Part shown: positions 22,301 to 31,962 of the stretch, piece by piece
How positions within the stretch are numbered: position 1 is the stretch's first letter
Layout of the letters: every line of letters begins with the position of its first letter
NCBI RefSeq assembly: GCF_019175285.1
Contig: NC_056523.1
Coordinates: 184,946,180-185,010,179 of the forward strand
DNA: 64,000 bases
Source: Sceloporus undulatus
Taxonomy: Eukaryota; Chordata; Lepidosauria; Squamata; Phrynosomatidae
Direction of reading: 5' to 3'
Translations under genes and position numbers: made by a program
The notes under the pieces: generated by a model
The model's database searches: none
Seen by the model: only the letters and a program-made list of their open reading frames with translations
What the model was told of the DNA's origin: nothing

Positions 22301-25300
22301 CTCTGGTCCAAAATACACTACATAAATAATCCAGTTTGAGACTGCTTTAACTGTCCTGGCTCAGTGCTAGGGATTCCTGGGAATTGTAGTTTATTGTGGC
22401 ACCCCAGAGCTCTCTGACAGAGAAGGCTAAATGTCCCACAAATCTACAGGGGGTTGGACTGGATGGCCCTTGAGGTCTCTTCCAACTCTCTGATTCTATG
22501 TAAATATAACATAACAAATGGTTAAATCAAATGAGAGCCCTGCTGGGTTAAACCAAAGGCCTCTCTGGTCAGTTATAATGGTCCATGGTTGCCTCTGGGA
22601 CCATACAGCCAGGGCCTGAATTACTACCTCTGTTACTTGTATGCCCCTAGCAATTATTGTGTAGGGTCTCCTGTATTTGTATTGATTTCTCCTCCATGTA
22701 GTTGTCTGATTTCTTTTTACAACCATTCCAGTTGTCCATACCATGATCATGAGTAGAGAGGAGATAATGGTTTTGTGTGTGTGATAGAAGCCCATTCTGT
22801 TTATGCATAATTGGGTTCAGTTGCAGGCATCTCCAGGTAGGAGAGTTGTTGCCAGTTTGTTTTGGCAGTACTGGGCTAGGTGCACCAATCTAGTTCCAGA
22901 ATCCACATGCATCTGTATCCATATAGTAGTCGTTTGTTACTACTTTTAAAACAATAAAATACTTGTTTGATTTGTCCTGGTTTTATGCTTATCAGGAAGG
23001 GGCTTGGAAGTCTTCTTTTCACAGGAAGGAAAACTGAGGGTTGGAGTCATATTTTAGTCTGCATGGGGATGATGAGATTTTGGTGTTAAAATCATCTCTC
23101 TTTTGGATCTCAATTTCTTTTATACAGTATACACTGTTGTCTCTTTTGTCTACAGCACCTGCCAACTGTCAAAAGTCCTTGACTAGGAAGTAAATTGAGT
23201 GTAGCTTATCACACAAGCAAAGATGATGATAATTACAGATTGCTTGTGATCATTTGTTGAGGAAGCAGGCACCGGCCTTTCTAGTCACTATAATATAGCT
23301 GTAATATGAAGGTTTCACCCCACTTATTTTAAACTGGTTTGGCTAGTGCTGGCCTGGCTTACTCATTCTTGCTTCACTGCTCCTTGGTGTTCTCACCTGG
23401 CTTTGAAAGACCTTTGACTGCTTTGTCTCCTGCCTGTCCCACCTGCTATTCTTGTGCTTCTCCATCTGCTTGTGTCAGGCATTTTAAATCACTGGCACCT
23501 ATTCAGTGGGAGGGTGCAGGAAGAATATTTTCTTTAAAATGCCCAGCGACATTTTATGGCTTTGTGGGTCTTGTAATTAAACTCAGAAAATTTGTTTTTT
23601 CCCCTCCTTTGACCTTTATTACAGAAAAGTTTGTGGAGGGGAGTTTGCTATATGCCACTCCTTGGTTCTAAATTCAGGCCTGGGAAAATAAACATGCACT
23701 CTGTGTGCTGCATTGTAATAAACCAGCCAACAGGGCCAGTTACTGTGTTCAGAGCATCATCTGAAAGACTGGAGTGCCACTGCTACTCAGTAAAGGCAGT
23801 ACTCAGCTACACGGACCAGTGGTCTTACACTGTAAACTACACAAAGCTGTTCTTTTTCCTGTTGCATCCTAAATCTCCTTTCTTTTCATACTGTTCCTAG
23901 ATCACGTCCACTGTGGAAGGAACATCTGCCAACTTTGGAAAAGGATTTGCACAGAAATCTGGTTACTACCTCTGTTATACGTCGTCAATAAGCAATGTGG
24001 TAGGAAAGACGGCAGGGTTGCTGGGACAAGTTATGCACAGATGTGACTCAAAAGTGGCTCATAGACTTCATGGAGTCTGCTTCTTTTTAGAATCCCATAG
24101 GAGAGGTACTATATGATGTCGTAATCTTGAGTGAGAAATCACCACTTCCTCCTGGATACACTTACGTTAAAGAATTTTTGGATCCAAGTGAGTACCTGTG
24201 TAAAAAACCCACACCTCTCTTTATACTTTTTTCAAGAGGCTTAATGGCTTCTTGTCAGCACTTTGTTGTTATTGTTGTTGTTATTTGCCATTAAATCAAC
24301 TTCAGCTTATGGTGATCCTGCGAATGAGAGACCTCTAAGAGACCTCTAATCATGCAGAGTGTGGCTTCCTTTCCTGAGGCTATCCATCTGTAGTCTGTTC
24401 TGTTCTCCTACTCTCTTCTAGTTTACCAAGCATTATCTTCCTTTCCAATGAGTCATGTCATCTCATGATATGGCTTTTATTTACAGAACAAAGCCACATG
24501 CAATTGTGACAATTAATTTGTATTACAGAACCTTGTCGATGAAACTGCATGATACATTAAACATGCATCATGTAGCTACATGTGACTTTTCCTATATGTT
24601 ACAGCAATGCATATTAGGCACTGAGGAGTGGCAATCCCCCCCCCCCCCAGTGTGCCGAGGACCATCACCTTATTTAACACCAAGTAGCTACAACTGGAAA
24701 CTTGCAAAGGACTAGCAACTGATGTTTCTTGGATTGGTGATGGTCCACGGTCCACCATTTTGAGTAGCATTGCCCTAAAGTAAGCTCATGTGGCCCTGAT
24801 GTGGATTGATAACACACTTAAAATTTCCTTTCTCTTCTGTATTTAAATTCTCCCAGTGTAGCATTCTTAAAAACATCCTTGAAGGCACTGGTAGTTTTTA
24901 AACCCCTGACCTGCCAAACATTAAATTAAAAAATAGATGGGGAAGTTGAAGCTTCCACCACCCACTGATTTTTGAGTTTGTCCAATTCAGGATATGGATC
25001 ATGCACATTTATGCTACTTATGAAAGAGTCACATCCAAGTCTACACTACATTTTTAGAGTAGTGTGTAGTTTGATCCTGTGTTGTATAGTTGTAACCTGT
25101 GTTTAAGGGTAAAAAAGCCACAACTTGGATCAAACAAACATGAATGCAGTGTAGAAATTACAGGATTTCTCTGCAGATAATTATAGATTTGGAATATGGT
25201 ACCAGGGTTGTTTCTGTACTCATTGCTTTTGCTATAATGATAGAATGCTGTGTGTCCCAAAATGTGTAATGGACATCCATATGGAGGTATAAGTGAAGGC

Positions 25301-28300
25301 ACATGCTTCCCTTTGATCTGATCCGAGTTTTGACTGTCCTGTGGTCATGAAGTCTTTTTCCCCACTCCACCACATAACATGGTAGAAATTTGTGCTTCCT
25401 TGTATATTTTTGTTATTTTAATAATAATAATAATAATTTAATTTATTTCTATACTGCTATTCCAGGGATCACAGCAGTGTACAACAGCAAGTAAAACATA
25501 CATCATATCATAAAAATACAACAATTAACAATTAAAAACAATTAAAACCCTACAAAACAACCCCATACAAATGGCTGGATAGATGGAATCTGCCAATTAC
25601 ATTGCCAGGGGAGAAAAGATGACAACAGGCTCATGGGGGAAAAGCCTGGCGAAATAAAAAGGTCTTCAAGTTCTTCTTAAAACCATCAAGGGTGGTGACT
25701 GTACGGAGCTCATGGGGGAGAGCGTTCCAGAGCTGAGGGGCCGAAACTGAAAATGCCCTCCGTGATGAACTAAATCGAGCATCTGGAACTCTCAAAAGAT
25801 GTTTCCCACCCGACCTGAGAGTGCGGGGCGGACTGTATGGGGAGAGGCGGTCCTCCAAGTACCCTGGGCCCAAGCCATTTAGGGCTTTATAGGTAATAAC
25901 CAACACCTTGTATTTGGCCCGGAAGCGAATAGGCAGCCAATGGAGATCTTTCAATACTGGTGTTATATGGCTGGCCCTGGAACATCCAGTAACCAGCCTA
26001 GCAGCCATATTCTGCACTAATTGAAGCTTCCGAGTTTGGTACAAGGGTTGCCCCATGTAAAGCGCATTACAGAAATCCAACCGAGAGGTTACCAGAGCAT
26101 GTACCACGGTTTCAAGGTCCCCCCGGCCCAGGAAGGGACGCAGCTGGCGTATCAGCCGAAGCCGATAACAAGTGCTCCTGACGGCCGCATCCACCTGAGA
26201 TGTTAGGTGGAGTGACGAGTTTTGCTTTTTGAAGATGTGCTGCTTCCTTGCACTGGTGAATTTTTATGTGTTCCAAGGGCTAATCCCCTCCCCCCGCCCC
26301 CCACGTGAGAGTCCTTCAGAGATCTTTACCCTTGGTGTGTTCTCAGTCCTTTCTTACAGTCTCCTCTTTCTGCTTCATCCTGCAGAGACATCCATTTCCA
26401 AGAAGAAGAGGCTGTGTGTCAAGCTAATTCCTTTGGGCACAGCAGAAACAGCTATCTTTGACATCATGCTCAGCAGCAAAAGCAAAGTTGTGCCAAACTA
26501 TTTGCGCATAGGGTGAGGTGTTGTCTGCCATGTTTCTTATTAGATTGTTGTTACTCTAAAAGGTGGGTGGTTTGATTGTTTAAAAATGTATTCCTCTCCT
26601 CATCTAGGGAAATGAGTGGATTTGCACTTTGGTGTAGAAAAGAGCCTGTTGTCAAGCCCAAACCCCTTCCTAAGCCACGGAACGTCAATTTAGAAATGAA
26701 ACAGCTTTCACTAGAATCAGAAAAGTAAGTCTGGGACATTTTAAATTTTTTATTGTAGATTCTACAAGTGATTCAGCCCAGTGGCCTCTGGCCCACCACT
26801 GGTTCTCATCTCTAGCAGCAAGTGAACTACCCGGTACAAAATGTAGATATCAGGCCAAACCGAATACACTCTTCTGCATCGCTTCCCGTAGTTTATCCTG
26901 GTTTCACTTGGAGTGCTGTTCATTTCTTAGCAGGTATAAGCACCCATCTGAAATAACATCCTCTGTACTTTGCGGCTTCATCTTCACTGCAGAAATAATG
27001 CAGTTTGACACCATTTTAACAGCCATGATTCAGTGCTGTGGAATTCTGGGAACTGTAGTTTTGTGAGATATTGAGCCTTCTCTGTCAAGAGAGCTCTGGT
27101 GCCACAACAAACTGCAAATCCCAGGATTCTATAGGATGGAGGTGTGATGATCCCCCTGTGGTCCAAGCAGCCAAACAGCAGGCCTGTGTTGGCTTAGTCC
27201 CAGCAGATCCTTAGCTTCTTCCTGAGTCTCTTGGTCTATGTTCGTTCTCCTTTCTGAGTTGAAGATGACCCCTGGAGATCCTCGAATCACACTGCCACTA
27301 CCCAGTGAATTCGTATTAGATTTCCCTTAACATATACTGGGACTTAAGGACTTCTAGTTGTACTTCTTGCTAATCTTCTCAAACATCAACCAAGCTGAGA
27401 CATGTGTAAAGGAGTGTTGAAGTAGCAGATACTTTTAAGGAACTATTTATTATAATTAAGCCAAACAGAACAAAAAGATATAAATCATGCAAGATCCTAA
27501 GGGCCTTGCAGGTACAGTATGTGTAATTCTAAAAGTATTTGTTTCATGCAAGCAACCCGAAAAATAATAAGGCCTAAACGTTCTAATCTGACACATTCTC
27601 ACCTAACTGATATATTGAAGTAATATGCCAGCTTTGATGGTTTTGAAATACAGTTACAGGTCTTAAGCTTAGCATTGACTATCTGCCTGAATTATGCCTT
27701 CTTGCTATAGGCACAACACTACAGTTTTCCTAACCTGTGAGACTCACTCGAGGGAGAGATTCCCACCTTGAATTCTCACTGTGGAAACCACGAACTGCTG
27801 AAGACTCTCTCTCTGCCTCTCTAACTGCCTCTCTCCAACTGTCACCTGGTCTCACGCTTTTTCTCTTAGAAGCTTCTGGAAGAAACTCTCGTTCCTGCTC
27901 ACTGATTGGTCAAGTGAGCCTTCTGTCAGCTGTGATGTCATTACTTATTTGCATGTGCCTCCCTTCCAGCTTACTTTTATTACCTGGCAGAAGTCTTCCA
28001 ATGACTGGAGCCTAGTCATTACAAGAGTCATGGCAGTTAAAGAAGTGTTAAACTTCATTAATTCTGCCGTGTGGCAGCAGTCCTAATCAGCTGTGCCCAT
28101 TCCCTTACTACCTGCCTGTTCCTAACCTGATAGTTGCAGAATAGTTGGGAGTTCTTTCAAGCCTTTCATGTGGAAACCAGTAAGCTTGTTGTTGAAGGGA
28201 GAAAGTTTTATGCAATCATTGTGTTAAAACTGTGCATTGACACTTGTTTACATAACTTACCATCATGGTTCTTGGGTTGATACTGAAGAATCCTCTGTGA

Positions 28301-31054
28301 CAGGAGTGCATTGTTCATTTGACTTACTGGCCAGACAAATCATACCCTTTCAAATAGTTCAGACTGAGACTCTTGTTGCAGAGTAGCGGCAGAGACAGAC
28401 AGCACCCTGTCATTTGTTTTTTTAGCAACTTTAGTATGTTGACTAATAGCTGCCGATGGTCAATCTGTATCCTCAGAAGCCAAGTTCTATACTATGAAAA
28501 CCAGTAATTCCATTTTGCAGTTATTTGCCAGTACAGGCTGAGCTTCCTTTATCTGAAAGGCTTGTGAGCAGAAATGTTTTGGATTTTGGATTTTTTTTGC
28601 ATTTTGGAATGTTTGCATACACATGAGAGAGCTTGAGATGGGACTCAAGTCTAAACATGAAATTCATTTGTGCTATTTCAGTCACCCATGTGGCTGATTT
28701 TGGGTTTTGGATAAGGGATACTGAACCTGTATTAGACTGCAGTAACAGTGAACTTTAGACAGGCAAGAGGTAGCTGATTGTTGTTGTGAGCCTTCAAATA
28801 GTTCCTGACTTATGGTGACTAAAGGGTTTTCTTGGCAAGGTTTGTTCAGGTCACCATTGCCTTCCCATGAAGTGGCTGAGAGCATATGACTTGCCCAAGG
28901 TCACCCGGTAGGTTTTGCAGCCAAGCTGGCGATCAAACCCTGGTCTCCAGAGTTGTAGTCCAACACTCAAACCACTATGCCATGCTGGCTATCTTCGTAC
29001 CCTACCTTTTAAAATAAGTTCTGTCTTAATCATTGGAATCCTCTTTTGGTCTTGTGAGCAAGGCAGATTTGGTTCTGCCCCTTCAGAGTCTATATGACAG
29101 CATTCTGCTGTGGAGGAGGTTTGGGTTATGTCCAGTTATCAGCATGACTGTGAGAACAAGCCTTGATCGCTTTGCTAGGGAGGCAACACATTATGTTGTG
29201 GTGAGCCTGTGAGTTGCTCAGTGTGAGAACTGGCAGATTCCCAGCCCTTTTCCAACCTTGTGGAAAGGGTGTGAGATTTGTCCCTGGACCAGTCAGTGAT
29301 GGCGAACCTTTTAGGGACCGAGTGCCTAAACTAAAAGGCCTTCTGGCATGGGGTGTTACCTGATGCTTGGGGACAGGACTTCTGGGAGGTTGGTGGGTGG
29401 TACTTCCACCCTTCAGGGCCGGGACATCCGGGCCAGGACTTCTTCTCCCCACCTTCCTGGGCCTTTAGCTTCCTTTCTGGAGGCAGTTGAATGCCCAGGA
29501 CAGCCAGGAAGGAGGAGGAAGAGGTGCAGGCCTTTTCCTCCTCCTTCCCTCCACCCTCCTGGGCTCTCCGAAGGCAGATGAAGGCCCGGGATGGCTGGGA
29601 AGGAAGAGAAAAAGGCCTGCACTCTTCCCCACCTTCAGCATGCCACGAAAAATGGCTATGCATGCCATGTGTGGCACACGTGCCATAGGTTCGGCCCTGG
29701 ACTAAAAAGTGTAAGTCCTTTTTGTCTTTAAACAGGCAAATCAGAAAACTGTCATAAAGAAGAAAGCTAGTAGAGATTCTGCTGAATCTAAAATGCCAGA
29801 TAGCTTTCTCTGTGTGACACTCATTGAGTAGAACTCATACTTTACCGAGAGACCATATAAGACTACTTGCACAACTTGTCCCTTTCTTGTTCAGTGCAGA
29901 CCTTCCATCAGAAAAGCCCACAATCCCCAAAAGGCAAGCTACGCTCAAGCGGCATGAGTCTATATACGAAAGTTCTAATGTCTATGGCATCTCAGGTAGG
30001 TCATCTTAAATTCTAGGGCCTGAGGGAAATAAAACTTTGCAGATATAAAAATACTACCCTTTTCATAATACGGAGCCCTGAGTGCTTCCATATTCTTTTT
30101 AACTGTTTTGTAAGCTCTCCGGATGTCCTTGCTTTCTATCATTGGATAGAGGGAGAGATGTCTCATTGGGCACAAACTGTCATTGAGTAGTTTCACGTTT
30201 TGCTTAAAAAAGTGACAATTAATGTAAGGAATTTGTCAAGCGCAGGGGGAGATAAGATTGTAACTTTTGAGTTTTAACTTCCCCCTCCAAAAAAACCCCC
30301 ACTTAAGCATGACATGGTTATCAGAACAACCTGTGTTCTCTCTCCTTCTTAGCCATGGATGGCGTTCCCTTCACCCTGCACCCCAAGTTTGAGAGCAGTG
30401 TCACTGGGAGCACTAATGTAAGTATTATATAAATACTGATCTATCTCCTTTCATGAGAACTGTTGCCTTCATGGGAAGATAATGTTTTGCATAATGCTTT
30501 AAACAAATACTTTAAAATTGAATTACCATTATCAGGTCTCTCTTGATATAAATCTCAATGGCCTGTTTTGCTTTTTGCACCTAAACCAAATAGGTGGTAC
30601 TGCTGGTAAAAAAAAAATCATGTTTCACATGGGGTGGGGACATTTGAGAGGCTTGTTGAGCTGTGTTGATGTTGGTGTTGTGAACAATTCTTGCAAGTTC
30701 TTTGGATTTTTTTTTCCTCTTTAGGCCTTTTCTGTCTTTAAAAACTTCCACATCAAGTCTCTTGCTGACATTGAGAAAGAGGTGAGTTGAATGTAAGACT
30801 AAATAAAGTGCACATTAAACAGCCTCACAATGAGCCAGACAACTGGCCCACTTACCCAACAAGGGCCAATCTGACTGGCCATGGTTGGGTTTTTTTCATT
30901 CTTTCAGTGGAGATGGGGCCTTTTGTGTGCAAAATATATGTTCTACACCACTGAACTGTGCCCTCTTCTTTTTTGTTCTGCTTTTTTCCAGTATGACTAT
31001 GGGTTTGTGGTCGAAAGAACTGCAGCTGCCAGACTTCCACCCAGCATCTCATAG
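18018..31054 (+). CDS. MVB12A: MVB12A, ESCRT-I subunit
   Basis: MVB12A is a subunit of ESCRT-I, which sorts ubiquitinated cargo into multivesicular bodies on endosomes. Nine coding exons with matching phases lie at 18018-18083, 23901-23999, 24091-24187, 26386-26512, 26608-26724, 29895-29995, 30353-30417, 30725-30781 and 30992-31054 (TAG). They give 263 residues, close to the human protein (about 273). Residues about 15-145 form the MABP domain ([36 protein letters not shown]). A basic proline motif (PLPKPR, about 151-156) fits the PxxxPR type that binds CIN85/CD2AP SH3 domains in human MVB12A. The C-terminal UMA domain starts at [10 protein letters not shown] and ends at [20 protein letters not shown]. 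The ATG at 18018 fits because SAPLTGLAW matches the human N-terminus. The end of exon 2 could also be 23996. Confidence 0.95.
18126..18780. repeat. about 655 bp of polypyrimidine (TTCC/TTTC)n tract
   Basis: The plus strand is almost only C and T, built of irregular TTCC, TTTC and CCCT units and ending in a purer (TTTC)n and (TTCC)n block at 18726-18775. It starts 43 bp after the MVB12A exon-1 donor. Long frames on both strands here (Phe/Ser/Leu-rich on plus, Lys/Arg/Gly/Glu-rich on minus) come from the composition and are not genes. Confidence 0.95.
18941..19149. mobile_element. palindromic MITE (GCATCTGCACTGCAG family)
   Basis: GCTGCATCTGCACTGCAG, AGCCTTCTCTGTCAGAGAGC (centre) and AACTACAATTCCAAGATTCC followed by CTGCATTATTTCTACAG mark a nearly full copy of a long-armed palindromic element found several times in the window. 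Confidence 0.65.
19200..19446 (-). mobile_element. RTE/BovB-like LINE, 3' part (first piece)
   Basis: Read on the minus strand, the piece holds remains of the C-terminal [11 protein letters not shown]-type segment typical of this LINE group. It is cut by the CR1 copy at 19,447-20,030, and the rest follows at 20,031-20,375. Confidence 0.5.
19447..20030 (-). mobile_element. CR1 LINE, 5' truncated
   Basis: The 3' end ATCATAGAATCATAGAGTTG lies at the left. The minus frame reads [33 protein letters not shown] and [10 protein letters not shown], the C-terminal part of the CR1 reverse transcriptase protein. It sits inside an RTE-like LINE. Confidence 0.9.
20031..20375 (-). mobile_element. RTE/BovB-like LINE (second piece)
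   Basis: Minus-strand reading gives [10 protein letters not shown] and the GVMLEK-like stretch, upstream in the protein of the piece at 19,200-19,446. The two pieces were one element before the CR1 insertion. Confidence 0.5.
21456..22034 (-). mobile_element. tRNA-derived SINE split by a CR1 insertion
   Basis: The 3' half (TTGTTGTGTGCCTTGATTTC to GAAAGAGAGTAACTTGCCCA, 21456-21580) and the 5' half (CCAGTGTCCTAGTCCGTCCA to ACCATGCTGGCTC, about 21973-22034) are parted by the CR1 copy at about 21,583-21,971. Confidence 0.7.
21583..21971 (+). mobile_element. CR1 LINE 3' end inside a SINE
   Basis: The frame reads [34 protein letters not shown] and ERLDGHLS, then the CR1 tail GGTTGGACTGGATGGCCCTT and TTGATTCTATGATTCTG. 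It is strongly 5' truncated. Confidence 0.88.
22141..22310. mobile_element. Penelope-like remnant, two inverted hammerhead-like arms, (TTTC)n end
   Basis: CACCTTTGAGACTGAGAGAA, AGCATAGGCTTTTCTAGACT and AAGACTTCTTCCTGAGATG read on the minus strand as the CTnAGGAAG...GTCTAnGAAAGC hammerhead-like text. Directly after it the plus strand repeats it (GAGAAAGTGCACTTAAGTCT, ATGAAGGCTTTTGCTAC). A (TTTC) tract of about ten units closes the element. Confidence 0.5.
22307..22500. mobile_element. half MITE joined to a CR1 tail
   Basis: 22307-22446 is the left half of the GGTCCAAAATACACT palindromic MITE family. At 22447 it passes directly into the CR1 3' end (GGGGGTTGGACTGGATGGCC, CTGATTCTATG). Confidence 0.6.
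22501..23900. other. MVB12A intron 1, distal part, no clear element
   Basis: I see no convincing exon or repeat here beyond the normal pyrimidine tract before exon 2. Confidence 0.35.
24264..24474 (-). mobile_element. RTE/BovB-like LINE 3' end or related SINE
   Basis: GTTGTTATTGTTGTTGTTAT, AACTTCAGCTTATGGTGATC and TTTACCAAGCATTATCTTCC resemble the inverted 3' end of the RTE-like LINE at 19,200 but with a different head. Confidence 0.45.
25420..26206 (-). mobile_element. L2-like LINE with a 187-codon frame
   Basis: The minus strand holds an open frame 26194-25631 reading [54 protein letters not shown] and [14 protein letters not shown]. This is the C-terminal end of the reverse-transcriptase protein of an L2-like (Jockey-superfamily) LINE. 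The (AAT)n tail lies at 25,420-25,440. The element is 5' truncated but its surviving frame is unbroken, so it is fairly young. It lies in MVB12A intron 3. Confidence 0.85.
26975..27142. mobile_element. palindromic MITE, left part
   Basis: CACTGCAGAAATAATGCAGT, TTGTGAGATATTGAGCCTTC and AACTGCAAATCCCAGGATTC are typical of the family. The right end resumes at about 28,028 (TCATGGCAGTTAAAGAAGTG), after an 881-bp insertion. Confidence 0.7.
27143..28023. mobile_element. candidate solo LTR, fossil, inserted in a MITE
   Basis: An 881-bp stretch with TG...CA ends (TGTGATGATCC / GTCATTACA) interrupts a MITE that is continuous on both sides. The size and ends fit a solitary LTR of a retrovirus-like element. 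The flanking 4-5 bases are similar but not identical (GGAG / AGAG), and no internal retroviral region is seen. The family cannot be named. It is younger than the MITE. Confidence 0.45.
28024..28080. mobile_element. palindromic MITE, right part
   Basis: TCATGGCAGTTAAAGAAGTG, TTAAACTTCATTAATTCTGC is the right arm of the MITE begun at 26,975. Confidence 0.6.
28776..28992 (-). mobile_element. tRNA-derived SINE
   Basis: The inverted copy runs from TTGTTGTTGTGAGCCTTCAA through CTTGCCCAAGGTCACCCGGT and GATCAAACCCTGGTCTCCAG (inverted B box) to AACCACTATGCCATGCTGGC. Confidence 0.8.
29292..29696. mobile_element. hAT-like non-autonomous transposon
   Basis: The left end CAGTGATGGCGAACCTTTTA and right end GTGCCATAGGTTCGGC resemble a widespread hAT family. 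The flanks CTGGACCA (29284-29291) and CTGGACTA (29697-29704) match at 7 of 8 bases, the 8-bp duplication expected of hAT. GC-rich frames inside are not genes. Confidence 0.6.
29895..31054 (+). CDS. MVB12A: MVB12A exons 6-9, linker and UMA domain
   Basis: These four short exons code for the linker [17 protein letters not shown] and the whole UMA domain, the segment by which MVB12 and UBAP1 proteins join ESCRT-I. Exon 6 follows a tandem acceptor (CAG then TGCAG, 29892-29899). Only the first AG keeps the reading frame from exon 5. Confidence 0.92.
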
Positions 31055-31319
31055 CATTAGCTGTTTCTTGCCGAAAAATTTCTGCATTGGAGGCACTTAT
31101 CTGAACAGACAGCCAACTAAGGGCACGGAAGTGCTCTTTTAAAAGGAATTAGCTCTTGGGGCCTGGGCTTTACTGAATCAAGCTTGTAAATTATATTCTT
31201 ACCTGCTGAAAGCTAACAGGGCTCTCTGCACTATATTTCATCATTGACACAAGCCAAACTTTTTTTAGTATCATTTCTCACAATATCTATTTTCTAAGCA
31301 AAATACTACTTTAAAAAAA

Positions 31320-31325
31320 AATAAA
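31320..31325 (+). promoter_or_regulatory. MVB12A poly(A) signal (AATAAA)
   Basis: AATAAA lies about 265 bp after the MVB12A stop codon, in an A-rich stretch. A T-rich stretch follows about 20 bp later. Confidence 0.65.
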
Positions 31326-31582
31326 CTTGTGAACAGAACTTCTTTTGTGTTTCTTGGTGGCATTTTCAAACATCTTATGTGTTTTGAATAGGCACTGTAA
31401 CATGTAGCTGGGAAAGTGACTTTTAAAGAAATATGGGAAAAGATTTTAACAGAACAAAAAAGGACTAGTTACGTTTCTTCTAGAAATAGATACCTAAAAG
31501 AATTATCACATCATCGGAGATGAACAGAAATTCTGGTTTAAAGAGAACATTCCAGCCATATTTTAAAATGCACTGATTGCCA

Positions 31583-31588
31583 TTTAAT
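31583..31588 (-). promoter_or_regulatory. candidate ATP13A1 poly(A) signal (ATTAAA, minus strand)
   Basis: The minus strand reads ATTAAA about 265 bp after the ATP13A1 stop. No AATAAA was seen on this strand between the two convergent stop codons, so this common variant is the best candidate. Confidence 0.4.
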
Positions 31589-31851
31589 TACCAAATCCCA
31601 TGACCACTTTCCAGGAGCATAGGGACAGTACAAAAGTCAACAATTGTTGTCATCTTCAGTAAACATGTGAAAGTTAGTGTAGCCCCCTTCACAACCTTTG
31701 CTGCGGGTTCCAAAGTAACATACAGTAGTGGGAAATTGCTTGCCAGTACCAAACTGGAGTCCAAGAATAAATACTCCTTTTGCAATGCTGCATGGTGGCT
31801 GTTCTCTTGTGTTGTCCTTCACTTCAGCCAGGGAAGGAGGAATGGGCCATT

Positions 31852-31962
31852 TCAAGAAGGCACTTTGAGCTTTGTGCTGCCCAGAAGGAACTGCAAGACT
31901 CTGTCGATGAGCAGGGCAGTGAAGAAATTGGCCAGCAGAACTTGAGTAATCACGAGTTTAAA
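31852..31962 (-). CDS. ATP13A1: ATP13A1 terminal coding exon
   Basis: The exon codes for [20 protein letters not shown], the last membrane helix, and then [16 protein letters not shown] and TGA. The KLKVPS end is the same as in human ATP13A1. The gene converges on MVB12A, with about 800 bp between the two stop codons. Confidence 0.95.
   Translation of the reverse strand, partial: FKLVITQVLLANFFTALLIDRVLQFLLGSTKLKVPS

Larger units (their letters stand above)
31055..31851. other. convergent 3' UTRs of MVB12A and ATP13A1
   Basis: Between the two stop codons I see only the two poly(A) signal candidates listed separately. No interspersed repeat is recognised, which is unusual for this repeat-rich window. 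Confidence 0.5.

Noticed and set aside
25631-26194. 187-codon minus frame as a possible host gene
   Set aside because: The protein is the C-terminal end of an L2-like LINE reverse transcriptase with the matching 3' tail.
29331-29705. Several GC-rich frames of 65-110 codons
   Set aside because: They overlap on both strands inside a hAT-like element and share no protein signature.
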